In this document: piece by piece, positions 36,016-45,145 of the stretch
How the letters are laid out: each line of letters opens with the position of its first letter
Numbering within the stretch: the first letter of the stretch is position 1
Assembly (NCBI RefSeq): GCF_000161935.1
Contig: NZ_GG698802.1
Coordinates: 201,320 to 265,319 of the forward strand
Source of the DNA: Limosilactobacillus coleohominis 101-4-CHN
GTDB lineage: Bacteria > Bacillota > Bacilli > Lactobacillales > Lactobacillaceae
Reading direction: 5' to 3'
Length of the DNA: 64,000 bases
The notes under the pieces: generated by a model
Told to the model about the DNA's origin: nothing
Database searches by the model: none
Seen by the model: the letters and a program-made list of their open reading frames with translations, nothing else
Made by a program: the position numbers and the translations under genes

Positions 36016-37950
36016 TTATTTAGTTGTTCCTGGACGTTGCTTCTTGGCAACTTTTTTGCCCATTGTCATATTATCATTATATCCCCAAACCCAAACGGCA
36101 ATGAAGGATACCACAATTGATACTGCACTAGCAATTAAGAAAGTATAGAAACTATTGAGTTGTGTTGGATGTGCCGGATTAAAGAAACTTGAAAAACCGA
36201 TTAAGCCACCCGTAAATCCATACATAGTACCATGCATCAGTCCGGTTACCAACCCGCCAAAGGCAGATCCGATACATCCTGAAGCAAACACCTTGCGATA
36301 ACGCAGATTAATCCCATAAATTGCAGGCTCTGTGACACCGCAGAATGCGGAAATCGTAGCGGCAAACCCCAACTCTTTCATATCTGCTTTGCGGGACTTA
36401 ATGGCAACTGCTAGAACCGCTGCTCCTTGAGATACCATCGAGGCACAGATAATTGCGTTTAGCGAACTTTGTCCGGTTGAAGCGATTTGCTGGGCTACTA
36501 ATGGGACCACACCCCAATGCAAGCCAAAAATAACAAGTAGTTGGTAGAAGGCCCCAATCACTAACCCGCCAATCCATCCAGAAGCAGAAACTAACCAATT
36601 AATGAAGACAGCAATTCCGTTCGCCACTCCCTGAATTACCGGACCTGTAATTAATAGCGTAATCCCTGAGACAATCAAAATCGTAAATAGTGGTGTGAAA
36701 ATCATTTGTAAGTAACTCGGCAGAACCTTTTTCAACCATTGTTCGCACTTTTGAGCTAACCACGCCGCTAGAATCATGGGAAAAATTGAGTAGGAATAAT
36801 TTAGAAACTGGAAATGCCAGCCACCCAAGCTAAACATCAGCTTACCAGCTTTCCCCCACGTTACAATTTGCGGATAAGTTAAAAAGCCACCAATAACTGC
36901 AGCAATCATCGGATCAGATCCTAAGCGTTTCGCAGCTGCAAAACCAACCAGAATTGGCAAGAAGAAGAATGACGCATCCGCCATGGCACTAATGGTAACG
37001 TAAGTTGGACTCTTAATGCTCAATAAAGAACCAAGTTGCGGTAGGGTCAATAAGGCTAATAAACCCTTGATAATCCCTGATGCGGCAATCACTCCAATTA
37101 CTGGACTCATGGAACCGGTGATAAACCCAATTAGATTGCCAAAGGCTCTTGTAACTGGATTGCCTCCATTCGTTTGCTGTTGGCTTTCCGGTTTAGGAGC
37201 ATTTTCTAGTTTTGGTAATTGTTTCACCACCGCATCGTAAACATTGGTAACTTCATTGCCAATCACCACCTGATATTGACCAGCAGCGTGTTTCACATCT
37301 AATATTCCTCGATGATTTTTTAAAATATCATCATGCGCCTTGGATTCATCTTTGAGGTAAAAGCGTAAACGGGTAATACAGTGAATCAAACTCTGAATAT
37401 TTTCTTGACCACCAACGTTCTTAATAATAAACGTTGCTAAGTCGTCATACGATAGTTTTTTATCCGAATCTGGTCCAGCGACAGTTTTCAAATATGCTTG
37501 AGCAACTAATGCTCCAGCCTCACATGGGCCTTCCGTCACGTCGAGACCGGCTAAAGTGCTGTTGGAATTGGTTACTAAAGTCATGATTGTTGTGTCCAAT
37601 CCTTCAGCTTTAACAAAATCAATATCCATTGTCGCAATTTGGTCGCCAGCATTTACAACCTGTCCGTTTTCTACGGTCACAGTAAATGGTTTGCCTTTTA
37701 GACCGACTGTATCTACTCCCATATGGATCAAAACTTCTAATCCCGTTTCTGTAATGATACCAATGGCATGTTTAGTCTCAGCAATCATTGAAACAGTCCC
37801 ACTAACTGGGGCAACAACAATTTTATCGTTCGGTACAACTCCGAACCCCTCACCCATGGTCCCTTGATTAAAAATTGGGTCGCTAGTTTTGCTTAAAGCA
37901 ATGACTTCACCACTAGCTGGAGAATATAATGCAACTTCGTTCTTTGCCAT
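36016..37950 (-). CDS. PTS trehalose-type transporter, fused EIIABC
   Basis: Imports and phosphorylates a glucoside, most likely trehalose, giving trehalose 6-phosphate. The 644-residue protein has an unusual domain order. EIIA of the glucose family comes first (residues about 1-155, phospho-His76 in VLIHMGVDTV). EIIB follows (about 165-245, phospho-Cys191 in IHCITRLRFYL). EIIC comes last (about 270-630, about ten helices, with GVTEPAIYGINLRYRK). Most relatives are ordered BCA. AAAGGGA precedes the ATG. The divergent treR-treC genes and matching operators give the substrate. A catabolite-repression-like site lies in its leader. Confidence 0.92.
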   Translation of the reverse strand: MAKNEVALYSPASGEVIALSKTSDPIFNQGTMGEGFGVVPNDKIVVAPVSGTVSMIAETKHAIGIITETGLEVLIHMGVDTVGLKGKPFTVTVENGQVVNAGDQIATMDIDFVKAEGLDTTIMTLVTNSNSTLAGLDVTEGPCEAGALVAQAYLKTVAGPDSDKKLSYDDLATFIIKNVGGQENIQSLIHCITRLRFYLKDESKAHDDILKNHRGILDVKHAAGQYQVVIGNEVTNVYDAVVKQLPKLENAPKPESQQQTNGGNPVTRAFGNLIGFITGSMSPVIGVIAASGIIKGLLALLTLPQLGSLLSIKSPTYVTISAMADASFFFLPILVGFAAAKRLGSDPMIAAVIGGFLTYPQIVTWGKAGKLMFSLGGWHFQFLNYSYSIFPMILAAWLAQKCEQWLKKVLPSYLQMIFTPLFTILIVSGITLLITGPVIQGVANGIAVFINWLVSASGWIGGLVIGAFYQLLVIFGLHWGVVPLVAQQIASTGQSSLNAIICASMVSQGAAVLAVAIKSRKADMKELGFAATISAFCGVTEPAIYGINLRYRKVFASGCIGSAFGGLVTGLMHGTMYGFTGGLIGFSSFFNPAHPTQLNSFYTFLIASAVSIVVSFIAVWVWGYNDNMTMGKKVAKKQRPGTTK

Positions 37951-37976
37951 AATTAAAATCCCTTTCTTGAATTTTG

Positions 37977-37989
37977 TGAAGCGCTTTCA
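37977..37989. promoter_or_regulatory. cre-like site in the PTS leader
   Basis: TGAAGCGCTTTCA is a one-base-shorter version of the perfect CcpA palindrome TGAAAGCGCTTTCA. It lies just downstream of the PTS promoter -10 and 27 bases before the start codon, a usual position for CcpA repression. The missing base makes the assignment tentative. Confidence 0.5.
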
Positions 37990-38004
37990 TTAATTTCGTG
38001 ATTC

Positions 38005-38033
38005 ATGATAAACTTGTATGTACAAGTTGTCAA
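38005..38033 (-). promoter_or_regulatory. PTS promoter with TreR-type operator in its spacer
   Basis: On the minus strand TTGACA (38028-38033) and TATCAT (38005-38010) are 17 bases apart. The spacer contains the perfect inverted repeat CTTGTA-CA-TACAAG (38013-38026). A repressor bound here would block RNA polymerase. The same core occurs in the treR promoter. Confidence 0.8.
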
Positions 38034-38086
38034 CGTGAATTTTAAAACCGATTACAATATCTATATATCAACATAATTAATTACGT

Positions 38087-38115
38087 TTGACATGTATGTA
38101 CACCAGCCATATAAT
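38087..38115 (+). promoter_or_regulatory. treR-treC promoter with second TreR-type operator
   Basis: TTGACA (38087-38092), a 17-base spacer and TATAAT (38110-38115) form a perfect consensus promoter. The spacer holds TGTATGTACA (38093-38102), identical to the core of the PTS operator but with weaker outer bases. This suggests autoregulation of treR with lower affinity. Confidence 0.8.
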
Positions 38116-38148
38116 GGGGCTAATTTCAAGAAAGGAAACCTCTGATAA

Positions 38149-38874
38149 ATGGTCAAAGCAAAATCCGATTTAATTGCACAAGATTTAGCATCTAAGATTA
38201 AGCATGGACAATTTAAATGCGGTGAGTATTTACCCAGTGAAAATCAACTAACTGATCTCTATGGGGCTTCTCGTGAGACAATTAGGAAAGCACTTCAACA
38301 GTTAATGACCTTTGGACTAATTCAAAAAATTAAGGGCAAGGGATCGGTTGTGTTAGATTTGCAAAAATTTGCGTTCCCGATTTCAGGAATTTCCAGTTTT
38401 GATGAGTTGAATAAATCTTTAAAAATGCATGCCGAAACACGATTACTGCAGGACAAAATGGTTAATAGCCTGCCACCTTTATTTAAAAAATATTTCCCTG
38501 AGCAATTATCGAATACGGGAATATATGTTGAACGGTTGCGGTTAATTAACGATGAACCAGTGGTATTGGATTGTGATTTCTTATTAAACCCACCAGTTGA
38601 ACAATTACCGGCAGTAGAAGCCAAGCATTCTATTTACAGTTACATTGAAAATCAATTGGGCTTAGAAGTTTCTTACGCTACTAAAACGATAACCGTTGAA
38701 AAAATTACTGATGATTTCCAAAAAAAATTACAGTTACCTAATCAGCAGGCGGTATTAGTAGCTAGCCAGAACTATTTAGCGGATACTACCCTATTCCAAC
38801 TGACGTTATCTTTCCATAATCCCCGTCGGTTTAAGTTTATTGATTTTGCGCGGCGACAAAAAATTAAAATCTAG
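38149..38874 (+). CDS. treR: Trehalose operon repressor, GntR/HutC family
   Basis: A 241-residue DNA-binding regulator. The N-terminal winged helix-turn-helix contains LPSENQLTDLYGASRETIRK (about residues 25-44). The C-terminal UTRA effector domain (about residues 85-235) contains GIYVERLRLINDEPVVLDCD and would bind trehalose 6-phosphate. It is divergent from the PTS gene and 13 bases upstream of treC. Two matching palindromes sit in both promoters and are its obvious targets. AAAGGAAA precedes the ATG. Confidence 0.93.
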   Translation: MVKAKSDLIAQDLASKIKHGQFKCGEYLPSENQLTDLYGASRETIRKALQQLMTFGLIQKIKGKGSVVLDLQKFAFPISGISSFDELNKSLKMHAETRLLQDKMVNSLPPLFKKYFPEQLSNTGIYVERLRLINDEPVVLDCDFLLNPPVEQLPAVEAKHSIYSYIENQLGLEVSYATKTITVEKITDDFQKKLQLPNQQAVLVASQNYLADTTLFQLTLSFHNPRRFKFIDFARRQKIKI

Positions 38875-38887
38875 GAGTGAAGATCTT

Positions 38888-40555
38888 ATGACAGAATTAG
38901 GTAAAAAAGTGATTTATCAAATTTATCCCAAGTCATTTTATGATTCTAACAATGACGGAATTGGTGATCTGCCCGGAATTATTGATAAAATTAACTACTT
39001 AAAAAAACTGCATATCGATATGATTTGGTTTAACCCGTTTTTCGTTTCACCCCAAAATGATAATGGATACGATATTGCGGATTATTATCGAATTGATCCC
39101 CGCTTCGGAACAATGACGGATTTTGAAAAAATGACGAAGCTTCTGCACGACAACGACATTGGGGTAATGCTAGACATGGTTTTGAACCATTGTTCAACTG
39201 ACCACCCTTGGTTTCAAAAGGCATTAGCCGGAGATGAAAAGTATCGTCAATTCTTTTACCTACGTAAAGCAAAAGCTGATGGCTCGGTACCCAATAATTG
39301 GCAGAGTAAATTTGGTGGGTCAGCCTGGGCTAAATTTGGCGATACTGATTACTACTACTTACATCTTTATGATCCCACGCAAGCAGATTTAGATTGGCAT
39401 AATCCAGCAGTACGAAATGAATTATTTAAAGTTGTTAATTTTTGGCGTGCAAAAGGAGGCCACGGATTTCGTTTTGATGTGATTAACGTCACTGGAAAAG
39501 CAGAGCAACTAATTGATTCCACTGGCGACATTAATCAAGAAAAAAGTCTGTATACTGATACACCAGTAGTTCATCAATATCTTAAAGAACTTAATCAAAA
39601 AACTTTTGGTCAAGATCGTGAATCAATCACCGTTGGTGAAATGTCGTCAGCAACCATTCCCAATTCAGTTGAATATTCCAAGCCAAGTGAACATGAATTA
39701 TCAATGGTATTTACTTTCCATCACTTAAAAGTGGATTATCGTGATGGACAAAAATGGTCCAAGGTTCCCTTCAATTTCATGAAGTTAAAGCGGCTCTTTA
39801 CTGACTGGCAAGAGAAAATGGATCAGGGAAATGGCTGGAATGCCCTATTCTGGAATAATCATGATCAGCCATGGGCACTTAACCGTTTTGGAGACCCCGA
39901 GCACTACCGAATTAAGTCGGCTCAAATGTTAGCAACCGCAATTCATTGTATGCGAGGGACCCCTTATATATACATGGGAGAAGAATTAGGGATGATCGAT
40001 CCCCACTATTCTTCGATTGATGACTATGTCGATATTGAAGCTAAAAATGCTTATTCAGCGTTATTAAAAAATGGTCTAAATGCTGATCAAGCTTTTGCAA
40101 TTGTTAAAACCAAGGCGCGGGATAATTCTCGGGTGCCAATGCATTGGGACGACAGTCAATTTGCTGGTTTTAGTACCGTTAAGCCCTGGTTAATGCCGAC
40201 GGATCAAGATAAAATTAATGTCCAGAAAGAATTATCTTCTGGTGATATCTTTAATTATTATCAAAGTCTAATTCACTTGCGAAAAACGGAACCACTAATT
40301 TATGCCGGACATATCCGGATGTTTTTAAAAGAAGATTCGCAAATCTTAGCATACGAACGTTTTTTAGCTGGCCAGTCAGCTAAGTTATTAGTATTCACTA
40401 ATTTCTATGGAAAACCCTGTGAAACGCAACTCTCAGAACAATATCAAAATCAACGAGCTCACGTTATCCTAAGTAATTATGACGAGCAGGATCAGGTCTT
40501 AACGGAGCGGATTAAACTGCAACCATATGAAGCTTTAGTACTTAAAATTGGTTAA
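38888..40555 (+). CDS. treC: Alpha,alpha-phosphotrehalase (GH13)
   Basis: Hydrolyses cytoplasmic trehalose 6-phosphate to glucose and glucose 6-phosphate. About 555 residues, with the GH13 barrel. The opening is KKVIYQIYPKSFYDSNNDGIGDL, quoted here only as a positional marker (residues 5-27, key YQIYPKSF). Catalytic residues are the nucleophile Asp in GFRFDVIN, the acid Glu in VGEMSS, and the Asp in WNNHDQP. RVPMHWD is the expected late motif. The ATG at 38888 follows AGGAGTGAAG. The frame is open upstream into treR, but that start would overlap it. Co-transcribed with treR. Confidence 0.93.
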   Translation: MTELGKKVIYQIYPKSFYDSNNDGIGDLPGIIDKINYLKKLHIDMIWFNPFFVSPQNDNGYDIADYYRIDPRFGTMTDFEKMTKLLHDNDIGVMLDMVLNHCSTDHPWFQKALAGDEKYRQFFYLRKAKADGSVPNNWQSKFGGSAWAKFGDTDYYYLHLYDPTQADLDWHNPAVRNELFKVVNFWRAKGGHGFRFDVINVTGKAEQLIDSTGDINQEKSLYTDTPVVHQYLKELNQKTFGQDRESITVGEMSSATIPNSVEYSKPSEHELSMVFTFHHLKVDYRDGQKWSKVPFNFMKLKRLFTDWQEKMDQGNGWNALFWNNHDQPWALNRFGDPEHYRIKSAQMLATAIHCMRGTPYIYMGEELGMIDPHYSSIDDYVDIEAKNAYSALLKNGLNADQAFAIVKTKARDNSRVPMHWDDSQFAGFSTVKPWLMPTDQDKINVQKELSSGDIFNYYQSLIHLRKTEPLIYAGHIRMFLKEDSQILAYERFLAGQSAKLLVFTNFYGKPCETQLSEQYQNQRAHVILSNYDEQDQVLTERIKLQPYEALVLKIG

Positions 40556-40556
40556 A

Positions 40557-40603
40557 AAAACGTTTGACAGAAGTCATGAATGATTTCTATCAAACGTTTT
40601 TAA
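40557..40603. terminator. Bidirectional terminator between treC and the M20 dipeptidase gene
   Basis: AAAACGTTTGA and TCAAACGTTTT pair, with an extra AGAA/TTTCT inner match, and are flanked by A7 and T5 runs. It closes both the treR-treC unit and the long minus-strand opp operon. Confidence 0.88.
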
Positions 40604-40610
40604 TGTTTAA

Positions 40611-41957
40611 CTAATCATCAACTGCCAAATCAGTTAACAATTTTACTAAGAAATAACTCCCCTCTGCATAATCGCTTAATCGCAGATGCTCATTGGGAGC
40701 ATGCGGTCCACTTTTCGCGTAATGAACACCCACCATTATAACTGGTAGTTTAAGCAATTCACCAAACGGTCGGACTGGTCCCCCTCCAGCAGTGTTTGGT
40801 ACGTATTTAGTGGTCGGTCCATAAACCACTCGTGCTGTCTGCAAAGCAGTTTGAACAAATTCGTTATCCATTGGCGTCCGCCAAGCATCTTCGGCAACGT
40901 TTAGTTGAACCTCAAAGTCGTCATAACCATTTTCACTTAATTGCCGCCGTAGTTTAGTCATAATATCTTCAGGATCTTGATTTGGTGCCAAGCGACAATC
41001 CAACTTTGCAGTGGCTTCCTTTGGCACGATGGTTTTGACACCGGTTCCTTCATACCCGGCGGATAGACCATTAATCGTTAAAGTGGTGCCGTTCACAACC
41101 TCTTCGCGTGGGTGACTGGTAACTAATGGCTGTTTTAATCCATACGTTTTTTTAACCTCAGCTTCTGCAAAGTCCATCTTCTGCACCGCTTCTTCTTTAG
41201 CCGATGACAATGGTGTGATATCGTCATAGAAACCATGAACCGTAATTCGCCCAGTTTTCGGGTTCCTTAATGACGCCAGTCCTTCGACTAACCGCCACGC
41301 CGCATTGGGAACATAGCTGGCCAGTGAAGAATGAACATCCGCCTCCGCTGTTTTGACATGAACATCAAAACTGACGATTCCCCGCACACCAGCAACGACC
41401 TCAAAGTGATCCGCCGAATTTTTACCGCCGCCTTCCCAAATGCAGGCGTCGGCTTTCAGCTGGTCTTGATGGGCATCCACATATTTTTCGACATGCTGAC
41501 TACCAGTTTCTTCTTCACCTTCGACAAAAAATTTCAAATTCACTGGCAAGCCACCATGTTCATTAAAGAATTTTACCACGCCCAGGCGGACCATTAATTC
41601 GCCTTTATCATCACAAACGCCGCGTGCAACAAGATGATTACCTTTTACAGTTGGCTTAAATGGATCGGATTGCCACTCCGTTAACGGTTCGGGAGGTTGA
41701 ACATCATAGTGATTATAAAACAGCACCGTACGATCTGACTGGCCCTTAAATTCGGCAAAAACCACCGGATTCCCACCTTGATCATCCCATTTTTCAACAT
41801 TCTTAGCACCGAGCTCCCGAAAGGTTCGCACTAAGTAATCACTAGTTTCTTGAATTCCTGTATTTTGCGCGGAAATGCTCGGGTGCTCTAAATATTCTTT
41901 AAAGTCCGCCCAATGTTCAAGGGCGTATTGCTCAACTGCTTGTCGTTCTTCAGTCAT
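40611..41957 (-). CDS. M20-family dipeptidase/peptidase
   Basis: A zinc-dependent cytoplasmic peptidase of about 448 residues, related to CNDP-type dipeptidases. Metal ligands are visible: His in FYNHYDVQPPEP, Asp in VCDDKGELM, the Glu pair in VEGEEETGSQH, and a C-terminal His in GPHAPNEHLRLSDY. The dimerisation (lid) domain lies between. The ATG at 41957 is chosen because AGGAGGTGA precedes it; the GTG at 41966 lies within that site. It is the last gene of the T-box-led peptide operon, starting 12 bases after the amidohydrolase stop. Confidence 0.9.
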   Translation of the reverse strand: MTEERQAVEQYALEHWADFKEYLEHPSISAQNTGIQETSDYLVRTFRELGAKNVEKWDDQGGNPVVFAEFKGQSDRTVLFYNHYDVQPPEPLTEWQSDPFKPTVKGNHLVARGVCDDKGELMVRLGVVKFFNEHGGLPVNLKFFVEGEEETGSQHVEKYVDAHQDQLKADACIWEGGGKNSADHFEVVAGVRGIVSFDVHVKTAEADVHSSLASYVPNAAWRLVEGLASLRNPKTGRITVHGFYDDITPLSSAKEEAVQKMDFAEAEVKKTYGLKQPLVTSHPREEVVNGTTLTINGLSAGYEGTGVKTIVPKEATAKLDCRLAPNQDPEDIMTKLRRQLSENGYDDFEVQLNVAEDAWRTPMDNEFVQTALQTARVVYGPTTKYVPNTAGGGPVRPFGELLKLPVIMVGVHYAKSGPHAPNEHLRLSDYAEGSYFLVKLLTDLAVDD

Positions 41958-41969
41958 TTCAATCACCTC

Positions 41970-43175
41970 CTAAAATTTCCGTTGGCCATGTTGGTATACT
42001 TGCTTATCTTCTTGTTGAACGGCTGTGACATCTGCAAGCGGGTTTTGGTCTAGCACTAAGAAGTCAGCAAATTTGCCTGGTTCTAGACTTCCATATTCGT
42101 CATTAACACCCAGTAAGGTGGCTGACCCAAGGCCGGCTGCACGTAATGCTTGGTAGTTAGTTGCACCGGCCTTAACCATTAAACTAAGCTCCACTGGCGC
42201 ATCTTTGAATTCGTTAAATGGTGTTCCTGAATCAGTCCCAAAGGCTAATTTTACCCCCGACTTGATTGCATCACCGACATGTAAAAAGAAGTCATCTAAA
42301 AATGCTTCTGCCTTGTCCAACATGTATTGCGGTAGCTTGCCCTGACCATACTTAGGAATTGTATATCCCGCAATCAACGTGGGAGTTAGGAAGGTGCCTT
42401 GCTGTTTCATCAACTCGACATCTTCATGCCGCACATAGCATCCGTGTTCAACAGAATCTACACCGGCCACGACCGCATTGTGAATGCCCGTCGCACCTTC
42501 AGCATGGGCAGCAACCGTCATATGCTTGGAATGGGCCTCTTTGACCGCCATTTGGAGTTCTTCTAGGCTTAGTTCAGTATCATCAACTTGGTCAGTGGAA
42601 GACATTACCCCACCGGTCGCCATCACTTTAATGTTTTTCGCCCCTTCTTTAAACGCACAGCGGACAGCATGCCGCATCTGGTCTGGTGAGTCGACCAAGT
42701 ATCCCCATGTAGTTTCACCATGTTCCCCTTCAGTAAAGTCACCATGACCACCCGTCATTGACATTGGCCGTCCCGATGGCATAATTTGGGGGCCAACAAA
42801 CGGATGCACGTCCCGGTACTTTTTCAATTTGACATCGACATCAAACGCTGCTCCACAATCACGGACATAAGTGAGACCGGCTTTTAACCCCGCTCGTAAG
42901 TTTTCCAATGCTTGCAAGGTCCCCTCAGTTTCCGTTAGATAATACAGTTTATTCGTTAGTGGATTCATGAACATGTGCGTATGGGCGTCCACCAATCCTG
43001 GCATAGCGTAGCGTCCTTCTAAGTCCACTGTGTTATCTGCAGAACCAGAGTAGTTGCCTTGACCCACATGGGTTAGTTTACCAGTTTCGTTATTGACCAC
43101 CATCCAGGCATCGGATTGCACTTGATCGCTTGTTCCTTGAAATAAATTACAATTGAGATAAACAGTAGTTGTCAT
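41970..43175 (-). CDS. Amidohydrolase-family protein (prolidase/imidazolonepropionase-like)
   Basis: A TIM-barrel metal hydrolase of 401 residues. Metal ligands are the His pair in GLVDAHTHMF near residue 63, a Lys in NIKVMATGGVMSS, His in VAAHAEGATG, His in SVEHGCYV, and Asp in LAFGTDSGTPF. This arrangement matches the Sgx9260/Xaa-Pro dipeptidase-like branch, which hydrolyses proline-containing or N-acyl dipeptides. The position between an S9 peptidase and an M20 dipeptidase, behind oppABCDF, supports a peptidase role. It starts one base after the S9 gene stop. Confidence 0.87.
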   Translation of the reverse strand: MTTTVYLNCNLFQGTSDQVQSDAWMVVNNETGKLTHVGQGNYSGSADNTVDLEGRYAMPGLVDAHTHMFMNPLTNKLYYLTETEGTLQALENLRAGLKAGLTYVRDCGAAFDVDVKLKKYRDVHPFVGPQIMPSGRPMSMTGGHGDFTEGEHGETTWGYLVDSPDQMRHAVRCAFKEGAKNIKVMATGGVMSSTDQVDDTELSLEELQMAVKEAHSKHMTVAAHAEGATGIHNAVVAGVDSVEHGCYVRHEDVELMKQQGTFLTPTLIAGYTIPKYGQGKLPQYMLDKAEAFLDDFFLHVGDAIKSGVKLAFGTDSGTPFNEFKDAPVELSLMVKAGATNYQALRAAGLGSATLLGVNDEYGSLEPGKFADFLVLDQNPLADVTAVQQEDKQVYQHGQRKF

Positions 43176-43176
43176 T

Positions 43177-45093
43177 TTAATCGCCTTCTTCTTGATTTTT
43201 AAGATACTGATTAAACCATTTTAAAACTTCCTTTAAACGCTGAATTCGTTGACCTGGCCGTCCCGTACGTGATAAATCGTGATTTGCACCATGAAAAAAT
43301 ACTAATTTAGTTGGTTGTTGACGCAATTTCAATGCTTGATACATTTGATAACCTTCAATAATTGGGCACCGATAATCATGATCTGAATGCAAAAATAATG
43401 TTGGCGTTTGCACTTGACTGGCGTACCTTAGCGGTGAATGCACCCAGAACTTTTCCATTCCATTTTGATCACTGAGGTTTACTGACAACTGATCTGGAAC
43501 AAATTCAGGGCCAATATCCGAAACCATCATCGATGACCATGTGGCAATACTCCGTTCGCTGACCGCGGCTTTAAAACGGCGGGTATGACCGATAACCCAA
43601 TTAGTCATAAAGCCTCCGTAACTTCCACCAGTAATCCCTAGTCTTGTTCGGTCAATTGCAGCTGTTTGCTGTAATACCGCATCAGTAAAGGACATTAAGT
43701 CAGCGTAGTCGACTTGACCATACTTGCCACGGAGGTCAGCATATTTATCCCCTTGACCAGCCGAACCATGTAGATTGGTAAAAAAGACAAAGTAGCCATT
43801 AGTAGTTAAGGTCTGCATTTCATGAAAAAAGCTTTTTCCATAAGCAGCCCGTGGACCCCCATGAACTTCTAGTATTGCGGGATACTGGCGTCCTTTCACA
43901 AAATTGGCCGGAAACATTAGCCAACCAGTTGCTGCTTTCCCAGTAGAGTCCTGGTAACGAACTTCGTGAAGTTTAGCAACCTGGCGCTGTTCTAGGAATT
44001 GGTTAAAGCTACTTAGTTGGGTAACTGTTCCATTGTGATATTGATACAGTTGTTGCGGTTGTTCGGCCGTGGTGGCAGTAAAGAGAACTTGATCGTTTTT
44101 AATAACGAATGAATTTACAGCGCCGGACCACGAAAAAAGTCGTGTTGTTTGGTGACCATCGAATTGGTAAAACTCATTATGATCCACAACTGTCGTATAA
44201 AAGTACAGTTTGTCATCCTGAATTAAGGATGCATTGCCACTAACAACAGTCATATCATTTACTACAATGTTCCCTAAATTACCATCCCAAGCTGCTACTA
44301 GCTCTAGTTGATGATCATGATAAAGATAAAAATCGGGATTTTCTCCCATCCCAAACTTTTGACCATTACTTGCAACCGCAAATAACCGCTGATTCAAAAT
44401 TGCAACATCATCAAAGCGATATTGACCGGGGCTAATTAGGTCGACTAAATCGTGATGAGAAAAATCATATTCGTAAAGCCCATCCTTAAATGCGCGACTA
44501 TTTTGGTAGGATACGCCCGCGATAAGTAGTCGCCCACCCTGGTACCAAAAGTTCGCAACATTAAAGGTTGGTGGAACGAGATCCGTCAGCAACTGGGTAG
44601 CTAAATTAAATATCCAGAGGTGATGACGAACTCCATTAACTTGGCCTTCATCATTCGACCAGTATGGCACCTCCGTAACCTCATGCCATGGTTCTGTAGT
44701 TGGTTCATTTAATTGGTAAGCACCAGATAAAAGTAATTCATGAGCGTTTAGTTCCTGCTCAACCTTCAATTCATAACCGTCTACTGTAAACTGCTGCTCT
44801 TCGCTTAAATTTGTCAGATTAAATTGATGAAGGCGTGTTCTTTTCGTTCTATGATCCGCAGTGGAGTAATAAAGTTGCTTGGGATCATGATTACTCAAGG
44901 CCAAACCAGGGTGTTGACTAACCGAAAGTAGTCGTTGTGACTGTTTACCATGCTGATCATAAACATTCCATTGATAATGGTCTAACTGGTTTGCATCCGG
45001 TTGGGCAGTTACAAAAACAGTGTGTTGCCCATTTGTTTTTAACTCACCGACGTTGACCAGGTTTACTAAATCATTGACCGTTACACCATCCAT
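43177..45093 (-). CDS. S9-family prolyl oligopeptidase-like peptidase
   Basis: A cytoplasmic serine peptidase of about 638 residues. An N-terminal beta-propeller (about residues 1-390) gates a C-terminal alpha/beta hydrolase. The nucleophile is in GITGGSYGGFMTNW, the acid in LFLHSDHDYRCPI, and the His in FFHGANHDLSR. It resembles the acylaminoacyl-peptidase branch (S9C), which removes blocked or ordinary residues from short peptides. The ATG at 45093 follows GGTG by 6 bases; an in-frame GTG at 45102 is part of the same site. The gene is 52 bases after oppF on the same transcript. Confidence 0.9.
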   Translation of the reverse strand: MDGVTVNDLVNLVNVGELKTNGQHTVFVTAQPDANQLDHYQWNVYDQHGKQSQRLLSVSQHPGLALSNHDPKQLYYSTADHRTKRTRLHQFNLTNLSEEQQFTVDGYELKVEQELNAHELLLSGAYQLNEPTTEPWHEVTEVPYWSNDEGQVNGVRHHLWIFNLATQLLTDLVPPTFNVANFWYQGGRLLIAGVSYQNSRAFKDGLYEYDFSHHDLVDLISPGQYRFDDVAILNQRLFAVASNGQKFGMGENPDFYLYHDHQLELVAAWDGNLGNIVVNDMTVVSGNASLIQDDKLYFYTTVVDHNEFYQFDGHQTTRLFSWSGAVNSFVIKNDQVLFTATTAEQPQQLYQYHNGTVTQLSSFNQFLEQRQVAKLHEVRYQDSTGKAATGWLMFPANFVKGRQYPAILEVHGGPRAAYGKSFFHEMQTLTTNGYFVFFTNLHGSAGQGDKYADLRGKYGQVDYADLMSFTDAVLQQTAAIDRTRLGITGGSYGGFMTNWVIGHTRRFKAAVSERSIATWSSMMVSDIGPEFVPDQLSVNLSDQNGMEKFWVHSPLRYASQVQTPTLFLHSDHDYRCPIIEGYQMYQALKLRQQPTKLVFFHGANHDLSRTGRPGQRIQRLKEVLKWFNQYLKNQEEGD

Positions 45094-45145
45094 AATTTTC
45101 ACCAGCTTTCGTTAACTAATTATTTTTGTATAAAAACACCTTGCC

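Noticed and set aside
37556-37867. Plus-strand open frame inside the trehalose PTS gene
   Set aside because: It mirrors the EIIA coding sequence and has no site or homology pattern of its own.
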